NCBI GenBank assembly: GCA_023213395.1
Contig: CM041465.1
Coordinates: 236,971,741-237,035,740, forward strand
Direction: 5' to 3'
DNA length: 64,000 nt
DNA from: Cycas panzhihuaensis
Taxonomy: Eukaryota > Cycadophyta
Below the pieces are notes generated by a model, which saw only the letters and a program-made list of their open reading frames with translations, was not told the DNA's origin and did not search any database. Position numbers and translations under genes: made by a program. Numbering within the stretch: the first letter of the stretch is position 1; every line of letters starts with the position of its first letter. Below, piece by piece: positions 24,769 through 36,088 of the stretch.

Positions 24769-25883
24769 TGATCCGTTTCAGATCTTTAAAATACTCTAAA
24801 TACTTTGTTTTTCATGTAAATGGTCTTTATGTAGTAGAAAATTGCCTTAAAAAGGCTTAATGGTCTTCATTTAGTAGAAATATACCTTTAAAAGGCTTAA
24901 AAATGTAAAAAAATGTATTTCTACAAGTGTAAAAAGGTGCTATAACTGCTACCAAGTTGCTATTAAGGTGTTATAACTACTACCAAGGTGCTACCAAGGT
25001 GTTACGCAAGTGCTACGGTTGCTACGGAGCTACTACAGGCTGCTACAGAACTACTATAGTCACACTCTTGCAGACTCTCACGAAAGTCAGCAGGAAAATA
25101 ACAAAAATGGAAATGGTTTTGGCGGCACAAACGGTAACTATTTGGCACGAAATTTGAGGAGAAGGTGCGCACAAGTGTCCTCTACGTATTCAAAGAGGAA
25201 AAACTCCAAAATAAATGGATTTTCCCAAGATTTTGCAAACCGTTTTGAAAGCCGTTCGAAAATGGAAAAACGGAAATAACTCTCTCAAATGGAAATGCTT
25301 TTAAGCAAAATTCGAGAGAGGAATCCAGGGGATCTCGACTGGGATTTTTGACACAAAAGAGAGGACACCGCAGCCCTAGATGCAGCATGGAGCAAGATTC
25401 AAGGAAAGTAGCAAGAAATCAACTTTCTGGAAGAAGAACGACTCCAAGTAAGAAAACCTACGTTGGGAGAGAACACAGCAGAAACGCAGCGGATAAAATC
25501 TATTGCAGGGGTCTGGAAGGAGCCCAGAAAATTGTAGCCGCAGCCAAGAAGAGAAGACAACAAAGAGCAGCAGTCCCAGAAGAGACGCTAGCCAGTTTCT
25601 TCCTCACCAAAACGGGGTTTGTGGTAACAAAATACCAAAAACAACTTTGCAGACTTCAAGACGGAGGTTCCAGCAAATGGGCAGCAGCTCAAGAAGCACC
25701 CAACTTTCATTTTCTCTCTCCCAGAACACTGCAGCAGTTTCTTGCATGCTCAACAGAGTATAAACAAAGGAGTTTTGTAAGAAAATTCTAAAAATTTCTA
25801 ATTTTATGTAATAATATGTAAATTGATTCTGGATTTTGTTTTAATTGGTTAAGTTTTCACTTTCCCATTCAAGATTCAGATCA
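24769..25883 (+). repeat. 5' LTR of C
   Basis: Begins TGATCCGTTTCAGATC and ends AGATTCAGATCA. Differences from the 3' LTR are mostly transitions. It contains a CTAC-rich tandem array (about 24949-25065). A 147-codon open frame at 25348-25791 lies wholly in the LTR and is not taken as a gene. Confidence 0.95.
24949..25065. repeat. Imperfect GCTAC/ACTAC tandem array in the C 5' LTR
   Basis: Units such as GCTACCAAGGT and GGAGCTACTACAGGCTGCTAC. The 3' LTR counterpart (30797-30960) has an extra partial copy, which accounts for the 21-bp difference in LTR length. Confidence 0.75.
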
Positions 25884-25890
25884 ATATTTT

Positions 25891-25902
25891 TGGTATCAGA
25901 GC
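25891..25902 (+). other. Primer-binding site of C (initiator Met tRNA type)
   Basis: TGGTATCAGAGC, 7 bases after the 5' LTR. This is the standard complement of the 3' end of plant initiator methionine tRNA. Confidence 0.93.
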
Positions 25903-26094
25903 TAGTTTCTTAAAACCCTTGGGATTTTAGGGATTTTAAAGAAAAAAAGTAAGAAAAAGAAAGAAAAGAAAAGAAAAAAAAAAATCCTCTTGCTTTCATT
26001 GTAGAAGTTTTATGAAAACTAGATACCAATATCTGTTAACAGGTGAACCTCTAACCGAGCCTCTAGAGAGAGAGAAAGAAAACAGCGAAGGAAA

Positions 26095-27200
26095 ATGGTT
26101 GATCCGGAATAGAAAATGGAGGAAAGGTTTATGAAAATGGAGCAGAACCTCGATAGGCTAACCCAGCTTGTGGCGCAGCTAGTTGCCACTTCTTCTTCAA
26201 CAGCCAAAGGCATAAAGAAGGAAGTAGAAGAACCGATGAAAGAGGAGATGAATGAAGAGTTGGTAGAAGACCAACAAGAAAATGATGACGAAGATGACAA
26301 TCCGGCAGTATTCACACATCCATTCAAGGTAGAGGCAAAACTTGAATTGCCCATCTATGATGGAATGTTGGATGCTGAAAAATTAGATAATTGGCTGGAC
26401 CAACTAGAAACTTATTTCTCCATTTATGGGTATAAAAACCAACAGAAAATAACTTTTGCTAGGTTAAAATTATCTAAACATGCATTAGTTTGGTGGAATG
26501 CATATATTAAATCCCATAATGTAAATGAAATCACTTGGCAACAGTTTAAAATCCTCATGAAGAAGCAATTCTATCCTATTGGATATGAAGAGCAACAGAT
26601 GATTAGATGGCAATATTACCGATAGGAAAGAGGCCAAAATGTCTAAGATTATACAACAGAATTTCAAAAGCAAGCTGTTGTGTTGGGCATCTCTTTACTG
26701 GGTAAAGACATGGTGCTGAAGTATATTGGAGGATTGCACCAGCATATTCAGCAAGAACTTCAACCATTTGAAGTCAAATCAGTCGACGAAGCCAGCAAGA
26801 AGGCGATTGCCATAGAAAAGAGGAATAAGAAGGTTTATGCTGAAAGGAAAAGGTTTGCAACTCCAGAAGGTAGCAACAAACATGCCCGAGGAATGAAGTT
26901 TCCAAGTAAAATTAGACAACAATCCATTAGGGGTTTTGGCAAGACGAAACAAGCCAATACCACCCAAATCAAAATCACTTGTACTCATTGTAAGCGAGCG
27001 GGTCACAGCGTAGAAGACTATTGGTTTCTACACCCAGAGAAAAGACCCAAGAACAAGGGGAAAGGTAAAGCTAAGACTGAAGGTAAAACTTTACTTAACT
27101 CTATAAGTGATGAAAATGTTTGTGGCATTGAAGAAGCGAATGAAAAGTTGATGCTCATGGCTAATGTGGAGCCTAAAAGTAACCATCAGCAAGTTGATCT
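26095..27200 (+). pseudogene. gag: Gag part of the C gag-pol frame
   Basis: ATG at 26095, TAG after 5 codons (26110). A coiled-coil-like acidic start is followed by the gag domain (KLELPIYDGMLDAEKLDNWL, RLKLSKHALVWWNAYI). Stops at 26623 (TAG) and 26644 (TAA) fall in a block that normally carries Gln (YR-stop-ERGQNV-stop-DY). The zinc knuckle CTHCKRAGHSVEDYW has Tyr in place of the last Cys, a G-to-A change. Forms the particle in an active element. Confidence 0.88.
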
Positions 27201-27837
27201 AGAGATTAGAGAGGAGCTCTTCATGGTAAGAATCCAAGTGAAGCAAAGTATGGTTGATGCCATCTTTGATGGAGGAAGCCAAAAGAATTTAATCTCAGAA
27301 GCATTGGTAAAGAAACTGGGATTAAAGATGCATGCACATCCAAAACCATATCCTCTTGGATGGTTGCAAAAAGATTCAGAGTTGCAGGTTACTCACCAAT
27401 GTAAGTTTAAATTTGCAATTTCTGAAAAGTTCATTAATGAAGTTGAATATGAAGTAGTCCCTTTGGATGTTTGTCAAGTCGTGTTTGGTAGCCCATATCT
27501 CTATGATAGAGATGGAGTTCACCACAGGAGGCTGAGAAAGATTCGACTCATCAAGGATGGGAGATCATATCTGATCAATGCATCTAAACCACAGAAGAAG
27601 ATTTCTCTCATATCTTCCCAACAAGCAAAAAGATTAATTAATGCTTGTAGGAAGTTTGTGCTGCTAATGATAAAGCCAAAGGTGGAAGAAAATGAGCAAG
27701 CAAAGTCCTCAACACAGGCACTGGATAAGAAGCAAGTGCAGCAAATTGAAGGCCTAAGGAATAGGTACAGTGATTTATTTCAAGAGCCGAAAGGGCTGCC
27801 CCCTAAAAGGGCAATTGAACATGAAATCCAAATTCTT
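27201..27837 (+). pseudogene. pol: Aspartic protease part of C gag-pol
   Basis: Same frame as gag. Active site AIFDGGSQKNLI (D-G-G), then a conserved region with YPLGWLQKDSELQV, VPLDVCQVVFGSPYLYD and RNRYSDLFQEPKGLPPKR leading into RT. A TGA at 27838 ends the open part, consistent with a CGA-to-TGA change. Confidence 0.85.
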
Positions 27838-29202
27838 TGATTCACCTTTCCGAATCTTAGTCTCACCAAACTCGCTTTGGAGAATGAAGAGATTAAGAGG
27901 CAGATTCAAGAACTCTTGGAACAAGGAGTGATCAAGCCGAGTTGTTCCCCATGTGGATCACCTATTGTTTTGGTGCCAAAGAAAGATGGAGGATGGAGAA
28001 TGTGCATTGACTACCGAGCTTTGAACAAGATCACCATAAAGAATAGACATCCTCATCATGGATAGATGACTTGTTGGACCACCAATTGCGATCGGAAGAT
28101 ATTTCAACAAAATGGACTCAAATCGGACTACCATCAGGTTCGAATCCGAGAGGAGGATACTTGGAAGACAGCCTTCAAATCGAAGCAAGGATTGTTTGAA
28201 TGGTTGGTGATGTCGTTTGGTCTGTGCAATGCACCTGCCACCTTTATGAGGTTGATGAATGAGGTATTAAGACCTTTCATTGATGACTTTGTAATTGTTT
28301 ATCTAGATGATATTCTGATTTTTAGCCAAACATGGGAGGAGCACCTCCAACATGTTGAGCAAGTGCTCAAAGTTCTCCAAGAGCAGCAATTGAAACTAAA
28401 TCTAAAGAAGTGCGAGTTTGGAAAGCAATCTCTCGTCTTCTTAGGTTTTGTGGTTGGAGGAGGAGAATTGAAGATTGACCCAGCAAAGATCGAAGTCATT
28501 CTCAATTGGCCTACACCCAAGATAACCACAGAGGTAAGAAGTTTCATTAGTGCATGTCAATATTTAAGGAAATTTATTTTCAGATTCTCTCAAATTGCAG
28601 CACCTCTTCATGCATTGATGGGAGGACATGCAAAGCTTCATTGGGAGAATGAACAAGAAAAAGCTTTCAAGCTTTTGAAGCAGAAAATCTGTGAGGCACC
28701 AGTGTTAGCTTTACCTTCACTGCAGAAGCCATTTGAATTGGAGACTGATGCTTCAGGTTATGCCATGGGAGCAGTATTGAAGCAAGAAGGAAAACCAATA
28801 GCATACCATTCAGAGACATTCAATGGAGCTATCATAAACTACCCAACTTACAATAAGGAGCTCTATGCATTGCACCAAGTAGTGAAGCATTGGAAACCCT
28901 ATTTGTTGGGAAAAGAAGTGGTCATCCACACCGACCACAAGCCTTTGTAATTTTTATAGACTCAGTCCAAATTGCAGCAGGCAAGGCACATGAAGTGGAT
29001 GTCCTATTTACAGCAGTTTCACATTGTGATAAAATACAAGAAAGTAATGACGAATAAGATTGCAGACTTACTGTCCAGACCTCCTCAACAGCAAGGTAAT
29101 TCCAGTTTGTTGGTAGCTATGCAATTTCAACCTTTCTACCATGATGAATATGTTGATTTGTATTTGAAAGATGAGGCATTCAAGCCTATCTTTGAGCAAC
29201 TA
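27838..29202 (+). pseudogene. pol: RT and RNaseH part of C gag-pol
   Basis: RT motifs: [62 protein letters not shown] and IVYLDDILIFS (catalytic DD kept). RNaseH: FELETDASGYAMGAVL, YNKELYALHQVVKHW, HTDHKPL. Stops: TAG 28063, TAA 28948, TAG 28957. Around 28050-28100 the sequence reads better for a few codons in a neighbouring frame (DDLLD), suggesting a pair of compensating indels. Confidence 0.9.
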
Positions 29203-30582
29203 TAGCAAGGAAAAGTAGTTGTAGATTTCCAGCTGAAAGATCGACTTCTTTGTAAGCAATATAAGCTTTGCATTCCAAAGCATGCAGATCGAATGAAGTG
29301 GATAAGAGAAGCTCATACCTCTCGAGTTGCAAGACACTTTAGAGTGGGAAAGACGTTGCTAAACTTGTAGCGATATATGTATTGGCCAAACATGCAGCAA
29401 GATGTGACTACAGTAATACGAGGGTGTACATTATGTAGCACATCAAAGCCGGCCAATAGGAAGTTTGTATTGTATATTCCACTTCCTGTTCCATCAAGAC
29501 CGTGGGAAAGTATCTCCATGGATTTCTTGGGAGGACTACCATAAACTAAAAATGGTATGGATTATTTATTTGTTGTTGTTGATCAGTTCAGTAAAATGGT
29601 GTTGTTGATTCCCTGTAAGAAAACACATACAGGAGAAGACATAGCTAGATTATTTTTCCAGCATGTTTGGAAGTATTTTGGACTTCCCAACTCAATCATT
29701 TCTGATCGAGATAGTAGATTTCTGAGTCATTTTTAGCAAACACTTTGGGGAATGATGGATACGAAGCTAAAGATGAGCATAGCTTTTCATCCTCAAACAG
29801 ACAGCCAAACTGAAGTTGTCAACAGGACATTGGTATAGCTGTTACGAGGATATAATGCCAAGCATCCTAAGACTTGGGATGAAATTCTCCCATACTTGCA
29901 ATTTGCATTCAACAGAGCTATCCATAGCTCAACCCAGAAATCACCATTTGAGGTATGTTTGGGATTTCTACCTGTAAGTCCTTTCGATTTAGAATTTTCT
30001 ACAGGAAATGGAAAAGAAGAAGAAGGAGATGAAAAGGCACAAAGATTCTTGGAAAGAATCAGGAAAATCCATCAACAGGTTGAAGAGCAGCTTCAAAAGT
30101 CTCAACAGAGATACAAGCAGCGGTATGATGCACATAGAACTAGCCATTCCTTTAAAGAAGGAGATAGAGTTTGGTTGCACCTTAGTAAGAAAAGATTGCA
30201 AGGTGAAGGCAAAAAGCTAAAGCCTTTACGATATGGTCCTTTTACAATTTTGAAGAAAATTGGGGAAAATGCTTTCCAGCTTGAACTTCCAGAATTCATG
30301 AAGATGTATTCCATAGTGAATGTTGAGAATCTAAAGATGTTCGAGCCATCCATGTTAGATGAAGATGAAGACGGAGTTCCACTCTTACCAAACCCAGAGG
30401 AGTTGCGGATAGAGAAAGAGGAACCAATGCAAAATGATTGCATTCTTCAAAGGAAGCAGACCGAGACTCGAAGAGGCATAATCGAATCCTTCAGAATTGC
30501 AGAGAAAGGACAAGTACCTAGTAAAGCAAAATGGTACAATAAGGAGACAGCGAAAATCAATTTCCCTCATCTACAACTATAA
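29203..30582 (+). pseudogene. pol: Integrase part of C gag-pol
   Basis: Zinc-binding part with HTSRVARHF...RGCTLCSTSKPANR. The core acids are in [20 protein letters not shown] and DSQTEVVNRTL (D,D,E). The C-terminal part has FKEGDRVWLHLSKKRLQGEG and YGPFTILKKIGENAFQLELP. The last 60 residues (TETRRGII...KAKWYNKE) could be a degenerate chromodomain. Stops: TAG 29203, 29368, 29734 and 29836, TAA 29542. The final 228 codons are open to 30582. Confidence 0.88.
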
Positions 30583-30605
30583 AGTTCATGAGGCCATGAA
30601 CTCCT

Positions 30606-30617
30606 AAAAAATGGGAG
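30606..30617 (+). other. Polypurine tract of C
   Basis: AAAAAATGGGAG, 3 bases before the 3' LTR. Confidence 0.75.
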
Positions 30618-30620
30618 TTC

Positions 30621-31756
30621 TGATCCGTTTCGGATCTTTAAAATACTCTAAATACTTTATTTTTCATGTAAATGGTCTTTATGTAGTAGAAAATTGCCTT
30701 AAAAAGGCTTAATGGTCTTCATTTAGTAGAAATATGCCTTTAAAAGGCTTAAAAATATAAAAAAATGTATTTCTACAAGTGTAAAAATGTGTTATAACTG
30801 CTACCAAACTGCTATTAAGGTGCTACAACTACTACCAAGGTGCTACCAAGGTGTTACGCAAGTGCTATGGAGCTACTACAGGCTGCTATAGAACTACTAC
30901 AGGCTACTACGGAGCTACTACAGGCTGCTACAGAGTCACTACAGTTACTGTCGCTACGCAGAAGTCAAAAAAATGGGAAAATAACAAAAACATAAATGGT
31001 TTTGGCAAAGACAAACCAGAATCGCTAAATTTGAGGAGAAGGTGCGCACACGTGTCCTCTACGCATTCAAAGAGGAAAAACTCCAAAATAAATGGATTTT
31101 CCCAAGATTTTCCAAACCGTTTTGAAAGTCATTGGAAAATAGAAAAATAGAAATAACTCTCTCAAATGGAAACGCTTTTAAGCGAAATTCGAGAGAGGAA
31201 TCCAGGGGATCTCGAGAGGGATTTTTGACACAAAAGAGAGGACACCGCAGCCCTAGATGCAGCATGGAGCAAGATTCAAGGAAAGTAGCAAGAAATTAAC
31301 TTTCTGGAAGAAGAACGGCTCCAAGTGAGAAAACCTGCATTGGGAGAGAACACGGCAGAAACGCAGCGGATAAAATCTATTGCGGGGGTCTGGAAGGAGC
31401 CCAGAAAATCATAGCCATAGCCAAGAAGAGAAGACAGCAAAGAGCAGTAGTCCCAGAAGAGACGCTAGCTAGTTTCTTCCTCACCAAAACGGGGTTTTTA
31501 GTAACAAAAGACCAAAAACAGCTTTGTAGACTTTCAGACGGAGGTTCCAAAGAATGAGCGGCTCAAGAAGTGCCCAAATTTTCATTTTCTCTCCTGAATC
31601 GTCTTAGCAGTTTCTTGCATGCTCAACAGAGCATAAACAAAGGAGTTTTGTAAGAAAATTCCAAAAGTTTCTAATTTTATGTAATAATATGTAAATTGAT
31701 TCTGGATTTTATTTCAATTAGTTAAGTTTTCACTTTCCCATTCAAGATTCAGATCA
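30621..31756 (+). repeat. 3' LTR of C
   Basis: Begins TGATCCGTTTCGGATC and ends AGATTCAGATCA. 1136 bp, 21 bp longer than the 5' LTR through expansion in the CTAC-rich array at 30797-30960. Confidence 0.95.
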
Positions 31757-31761
31757 GTGGA
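31757..31761. repeat. Target-site duplication of element C, right copy (GTGGA)
   Basis: Matches 24764-24768 exactly. Confidence 0.92.
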
Positions 31762-31932
31762 TCCCAAAATAGATGCGGGGAACTCATGAGTTCCCAAGGC
31801 AAATGCATGATAGGCCCAATCAGAAGGGTACCCTTCCATTGTCGAATCAGAATCCGACGATGAAAGAAGACGATACCCAAGATCTTCTAACAATGGAGGT
31901 AAACCATGTAGGCGACAGGAGAAGCATTGCAT
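31762..31932 (-). pseudogene. Gag N-terminal fragment of B1, cut off by C
   Basis: From ATG at 31932 the minus strand reads MQCFSCRLHGLPPLLEDLGY and GYPSDWAYHAFALGTHEFP up to the C insertion. The gag frame resumes at 24763. The start lies about 145 bp from the PBS. No domain can be named in this short piece. Confidence 0.55.
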
Positions 31933-32076
31933 ACAAAGCTTGCCAACACTTTAGAAGAAGGAAGAAGGTGCAAAGTATGCATTGGGGACTACCCAACAAA
32001 AGATGAAGTATAAGAGAGCACTAGAAGGTAATGGTATTAATAGGAAGGTTTAGGAACTAGCTCCCTTACTAGTAAG

Positions 32077-32094
32077 TCCCCAGTATGGTTGCCA
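32077..32094 (-). other. Primer-binding site of B1
   Basis: Minus strand TGGCAACCATACTGGGGA, one base from the 5' LTR. Nearly the same 18-mer is next to the 5' LTRs of A1 (34925-34942) and A2 (58439-58456). I do not assign the tRNA. Confidence 0.75.
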
Positions 32095-32095
32095 A

Positions 32096-34842
32096 TGGAT
32101 GCGCATCTATGGGATAATCACCTAGTTAGGTAGGAATGGTGATGATCAATATTGGTATCAAGGATGCAGGTGAAAAAAACTACAAGTGAAGTAAGTACCA
32201 CGTAGGGCACCCTATGCACCAGAGCTTAAGTTCAGGACCTACGGATGATACCCAACTACCTTGGAGTGGTCCCCTATCTCGAAGAAAAAGAGGAGAAGTA
32301 AGAGAGGTAGCCTGGATAGACTTAGGAGGAAAGTCCTCCCACCATTTGATGGCCGGAAGGGGAGGAAAGGAATCCTCAATGGGTTTCCCTATGATAGAGG
32401 GAAACAAGAAGAAACAAGGTAGGTGATAGCCTACGATGTGGCTAGGATCTTCTTGATTATTTGAACAAGCAAATAGAGCCAAGGAGAGGAGAAGGGAGTG
32501 GGAGCGGACAACCAACCCAAAATCTCTCTTAATAATTCAGAAAAGAAACAAAAAGGAAAATAGGAATGGGTATCCCATGGGCAAGCAAATGGCACTAAGC
32601 AGAAGTGAGCCAAAAGGGGCGAGGGTAGGGTTTGCAAGCCAAGGAAAAGGAAAAGGGAAAATCTCCTATAGGTCCTTTTCCTATGTGGATATAGTACATA
32701 ATATGTAAATATGTAAATATAGGTAAAAGATGTTATTTCCCTTTTCTCTTTTATGTGTGACCTATTTAGCTAATGCATAGATCTCTACTAAAAGTGTGAA
32801 AAAGAAAGCAAGGGCAAAAAGAGAGAAGTACATACCTAGAAGATGTAGTGGCTGATGGAAGACCTTACCCATGTGCCATGTATGTCCTCACCAATCCACG
32901 GATGATGGAGAGGCTTCCTTACCTTCCCCTTGTGAAAGGAAAGCAGAAGGAAATAAACAAAAGCAAAGAGCAAAACAAAGAACATTACCCGAATCCAAGC
33001 ACTTTGCACATTTACAAGAGTAGCACGACAACCTGCACATGCATAAACTTATCCCTTCTAAGAAGGGGCTACAAGAGACAAGCTATGTATATGCAAGTAT
33101 ATATAAGTGCTATTAATGTTAGAGGGTTAGGAAGAAATAGCTGCTGCAACGAACCCTAAAAAAAACCTCTCTCAAACAAGGCTAGACATTAAGCAAAATG
33201 GCACAAGGGAAGCCTCAGGATGGTAAACCCTCTACTGAAATCTCCACACAACTCACAAACACAGTAAAGTAGAGGTAAGGGTCACTTTGGACAACCAAGA
33301 GATGCCAAGAGAAGAGCAACAAGCTATAGTAGAAGTAAGTAGGACGCAGAGTTGCTATGGGCAACAATTCGGTACCTAAACCCTTGCTAATGATGCCAAG
33401 GGCTACCCAACAACACGGGGGACTCTATGGGGCTCTAAACGAGAGGCGAGCAGGCCTAGAATCATTGCAGTAAGTGGATACATAAGCTGATAATCTAGCA
33501 CTAGCCTAGGGCTCAATCTCTCCTAATAATCTCAAGAAGAACATGGAGTAAGAGAAGAGAAGGTGGGAAGGGATTACCCTTGGAGGGAAGGACTTAAAGG
33601 GGGGCTACCCTGCCTTACTCTCTTCATCTAGCCTTGGGACTCTTCTCTCATTATTCTCTTAAAGAAAGTCAGCAAAGGGAAAGGTAGAGCCAAGAAGCAA
33701 CAAACCAAATACAATGGAAAGATAACTTTTTAACGGTAAAAACTGAGAGAAACAAGCAAATAGAGCAAGAAATAGGTCCAAACAGGGGGTAACTCACCAT
33801 AAAACTAGAAGAGAAGGGTTGGCAAGACCTACTAGGTATATGTATGACAGATCTGGGCCTACTAACAGCAAAGAAGAGGGCCCCTACAAGGGTTTGCAGG
33901 GGGAAATCCAACGAGTAGCTGAAAGGGGCATTGCTGGGTGAGTTGGAGAAGAATCAGCACCAAAACCACTTTATGAAACCTGGAGAGAGGTTTCCCACCA
34001 TGGAAGCAAGGAGTTGTAGGTGAGTCCTAGCTTAGGGTGCAGGAAACACAGGCCTACAAGTACATCTTTAGCAGGAAGAGTAGGAGAGCAAGAGTTGTAG
34101 TAGGAATTATTGTGTTGGAGAGTGAAAAATGACCTAAGAGATCCTCAAAATGATGAGGGTTTCAATACTTATACTCATCCCAGCCCTAAGTAAATGAATA
34201 GAGCATGAATAGGGTTGAGGTGGATGTGAGGACACATGGCAATTACGTGGAAAATATGAGAATTACCATGGCAACTTTTAAAAAATAACTGATGATAGTC
34301 GCACCGCGGTAAACTTTACGGTACTGCTAAGTTTACAGTGATGTGAGACCAAAAAGCCAGAATGGCAGATTTCTAGGATTTGGGAGCTTTGGGAGATGAT
34401 TTGACAAGCCTGGGAGGGGCTAGCCCTCCTGTCTAGGTGGCTGAGATAGTCCAGGAAGCATGTGGATAGAGGCAAGCAAGCATCAATGAGCAAAAATCCT
34501 AGACCAAGGTGCTAAGAGCTCAAGGTCGAGGTATGAACAAATCACACAAACCAAAAGAGCCCAAGGTAGTGTGGAGACAACGTGGAGGGTCATATAATAC
34601 CATAGGGACATCTACCTTGCAGAGAGGTAGGTCCCGCTAGGTCATCATAGGCTCATGATATGACAGGCAACATAAACAGGTAACAAAATGCGAAGTAGTC
34701 ACGCAAATAAAACAAGCAGTCATGCAACAAGACAACACTTCTGTCAACCTTTCCAACGAAATAGTGCAAGTGAAAAGGGAGAAGCATACCTGAGTTTACT
34801 TGAGTCAACCTATTTGTATCCATTCCCTATAGCCAAGAGATA
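32096..34842 (-). repeat. 5' LTR of B1
   Basis: Starts TGGATGCGCATCTATGGG; the other end reads AAGAGATA, where CA has become TA. 2747 bp, colinear with the 3' LTR. TATA box at 34167-34173 (minus); U3 module at 34301-34343, one tandem unit shorter than in the 3' LTR. Confidence 0.92.
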
Positions 34843-34847
34843 GTGGG
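34843..34847. repeat. Target-site duplication of B1, right copy (GTGGG)
   Basis: Partner of GTCGG at 10847-10851. Confidence 0.75.
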
Positions 34848-34924
34848 AAAACTTAAAGTCTCAATGGTCACCTTTGAGTGGGTGGTGTAATTTCTATCAC
34901 TTTAAACAAGAAAATAAATAGTAA

Positions 34925-34942
34925 TCCCCAGTATGGTTGCTA
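34925..34942 (-). other. Primer-binding site of A1
   Basis: Minus strand TAGCAACCATACTGGGGA, 6 bases from the LTR; one base different from the B1 PBS. Confidence 0.7.
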
Positions 34943-34948
34943 GAAAAA

Positions 34949-35225
34949 TGGCATGTTTTAATTGGGCCTAAACTAAGTATCTCTCAACTAGGGTTATGTT
35001 TCCTCCATTTCAAGTCTAAGCCAAGAGATAAGAAGCCTATGCGAATTGAAAGGCCACCTTTTCTGACTCCTAAAAGGGAGTCTCCACTTGGTTGTGCCAT
35101 TTAGTTTAGTTACGAGTATAGTAATAAAAGGCTAGGATATAAAAGAAATACTAGAATCCACTAGCCTATGTAACTAGATAGAAGAGATCTAAGTTTAGAT
35201 TATTCTAACAATGTATCTTATGTCT
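34949..35225 (-). repeat. A1 5' LTR, first segment
   Basis: Starts TGGCATGTTTTAATTGGG on the plus strand and matches A2 43832-44105 and 58463-58740. D interrupts it; ATGTC at 35221-35225 is the D target duplication. It resumes at 40594. Confidence 0.85.
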
Positions 35226-35536
35226 AAAGGAAGGATGGATATAGGAAATAAATCATTCACACGCATATAATAGCAATGGAGAATGAAAAAGAGATAAAGT
35301 AAGATATAAGAATAATTCTTGGAGGTGAGAATGAATAATGAATCCCTCCTTGATATTTTGCCTTTTATTATTAAGGGTGAGCATTAGGGTTAGGATTTTC
35401 CTACCTAATGACATAAACCCAAAATTATATCTAAATGTATATAAAGTGCATTTCACTAAGAGACTAATGCTAATAATGTATCCTAAGGTCACTTATTTAA
35501 TCTACATAAATGACCTTAATATATTAACCTCTTTTA
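35226..35536 (-). repeat. 3' LTR of D
   Basis: Similar along its whole length to 40278-40588. The plus-strand ends read TAAAGGAAGGATGG (TG changed to TA) and CCTCTTTTA. Confidence 0.88.
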
Positions 35537-35553
35537 ATTCCCTCCTTAATGGT
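35537..35553 (-). other. Polypurine tract of D
   Basis: Minus strand includes AAGGAGGGAAT directly next to the 3' LTR. Confidence 0.7.
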
Positions 35554-36088
35554 GGAAGGTTATTTTGAAAAAATCTATTCTATAAGGTCTTTATTTGAGC
35601 CTCATTATTACATTGAAATTTAAAATGGCACTTTTATAGGAAAACCCTCATGGGAAATAAAAGCCTATGGACTTTCTAAGATCTATGATCCTTTTTATAA
35701 ATAAAAATGGCTAAGGTGGCTCTTTGATGTAGCCATATAACCAAACAACTTAAATGTGTAGCTTAATCTGCTAAGTCTCCATATATCGTTTGGTCATCCC
35801 CTATGTTTTTTTGGTTTTTCACAGGTTTCAATTTTCTAAAACTAGTACAGCCTTTATCCTTTTGTGCCCACATGGGATTTTCACAAATAGGATAGAGCAA
35901 AGACTTACTCTTATTCTTCTACACCTACAAGGGGTTTTCATAAATAGAATAGAGTATGATGATCCTATTACTATCTTCTTTGATCAGTCAAAGATAGAGG
36001 CTTTAAGGCCAAGCTATCTTCAAAACTATTTAAAATTTACCTTTTATAGCAGTTTAGTGAAGATATCAGCCACTTGATCTGCTATAGG

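Larger units (their letters stand above)
24769..31756 (+). mobile_element. Ty3/gypsy LTR retrotransposon C, full length, nested in B1 gag
   Basis: 6988 bp, TG...CA ends, two LTRs of 1115 and 1136 bp, perfect GTGGA target duplication, PBS for initiator Met tRNA, PPT, and one gag-pol frame from 26095 to 30582. It is the best preserved element in the window. The frame has no net frameshift but 12 stops. Its polyprotein differs clearly from the Tat-like A and B; gag, protease, RT, RNaseH and IN follow in the standard Ty3/gypsy order. A chromovirus relationship is likely but not proven. Confidence 0.95.
10852..34842 (-). mobile_element. Tat-like Ty3/gypsy element B1, complete but decayed, carrying nested element C
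   Basis: Bounded by two LTRs of about 2.7 kb and an imperfect 5-bp target duplication. Minus-strand order: 5' LTR (32096-34842), PBS, gag, protease, RT, RNaseH, IN, then past the antisense PMD gene a second RNase H, PPT, 3' LTR (10852-13540). Without the 6988-bp C insertion and its duplicated 5 bp, B1 is about 17.0 kb, a large size as is common in the Tat/Ogre group. Both LTR pair and coding part carry many transitions. Confidence 0.9.

Noticed and set aside
25348-25791. 147-codon plus-strand open frame in the C 5' LTR
   Set aside because: It lies wholly in the LTR, and the 3' LTR counterpart is broken by stops, so it is a chance frame.
26095-30582. Reassignment of TAG/TAA to Gln as the reason for open-looking frames with stops
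   Set aside because: CAG and CAA codons are still common in the same frames, TGA also occurs, and the host is a plant. Deamination explains the pattern more simply.
10852-34842. Endogenous pararetrovirus or other plant virus
   Set aside because: LTRs, PBS, PPT, integrase and target duplications identify LTR retrotransposons; no movement or coat protein is seen.
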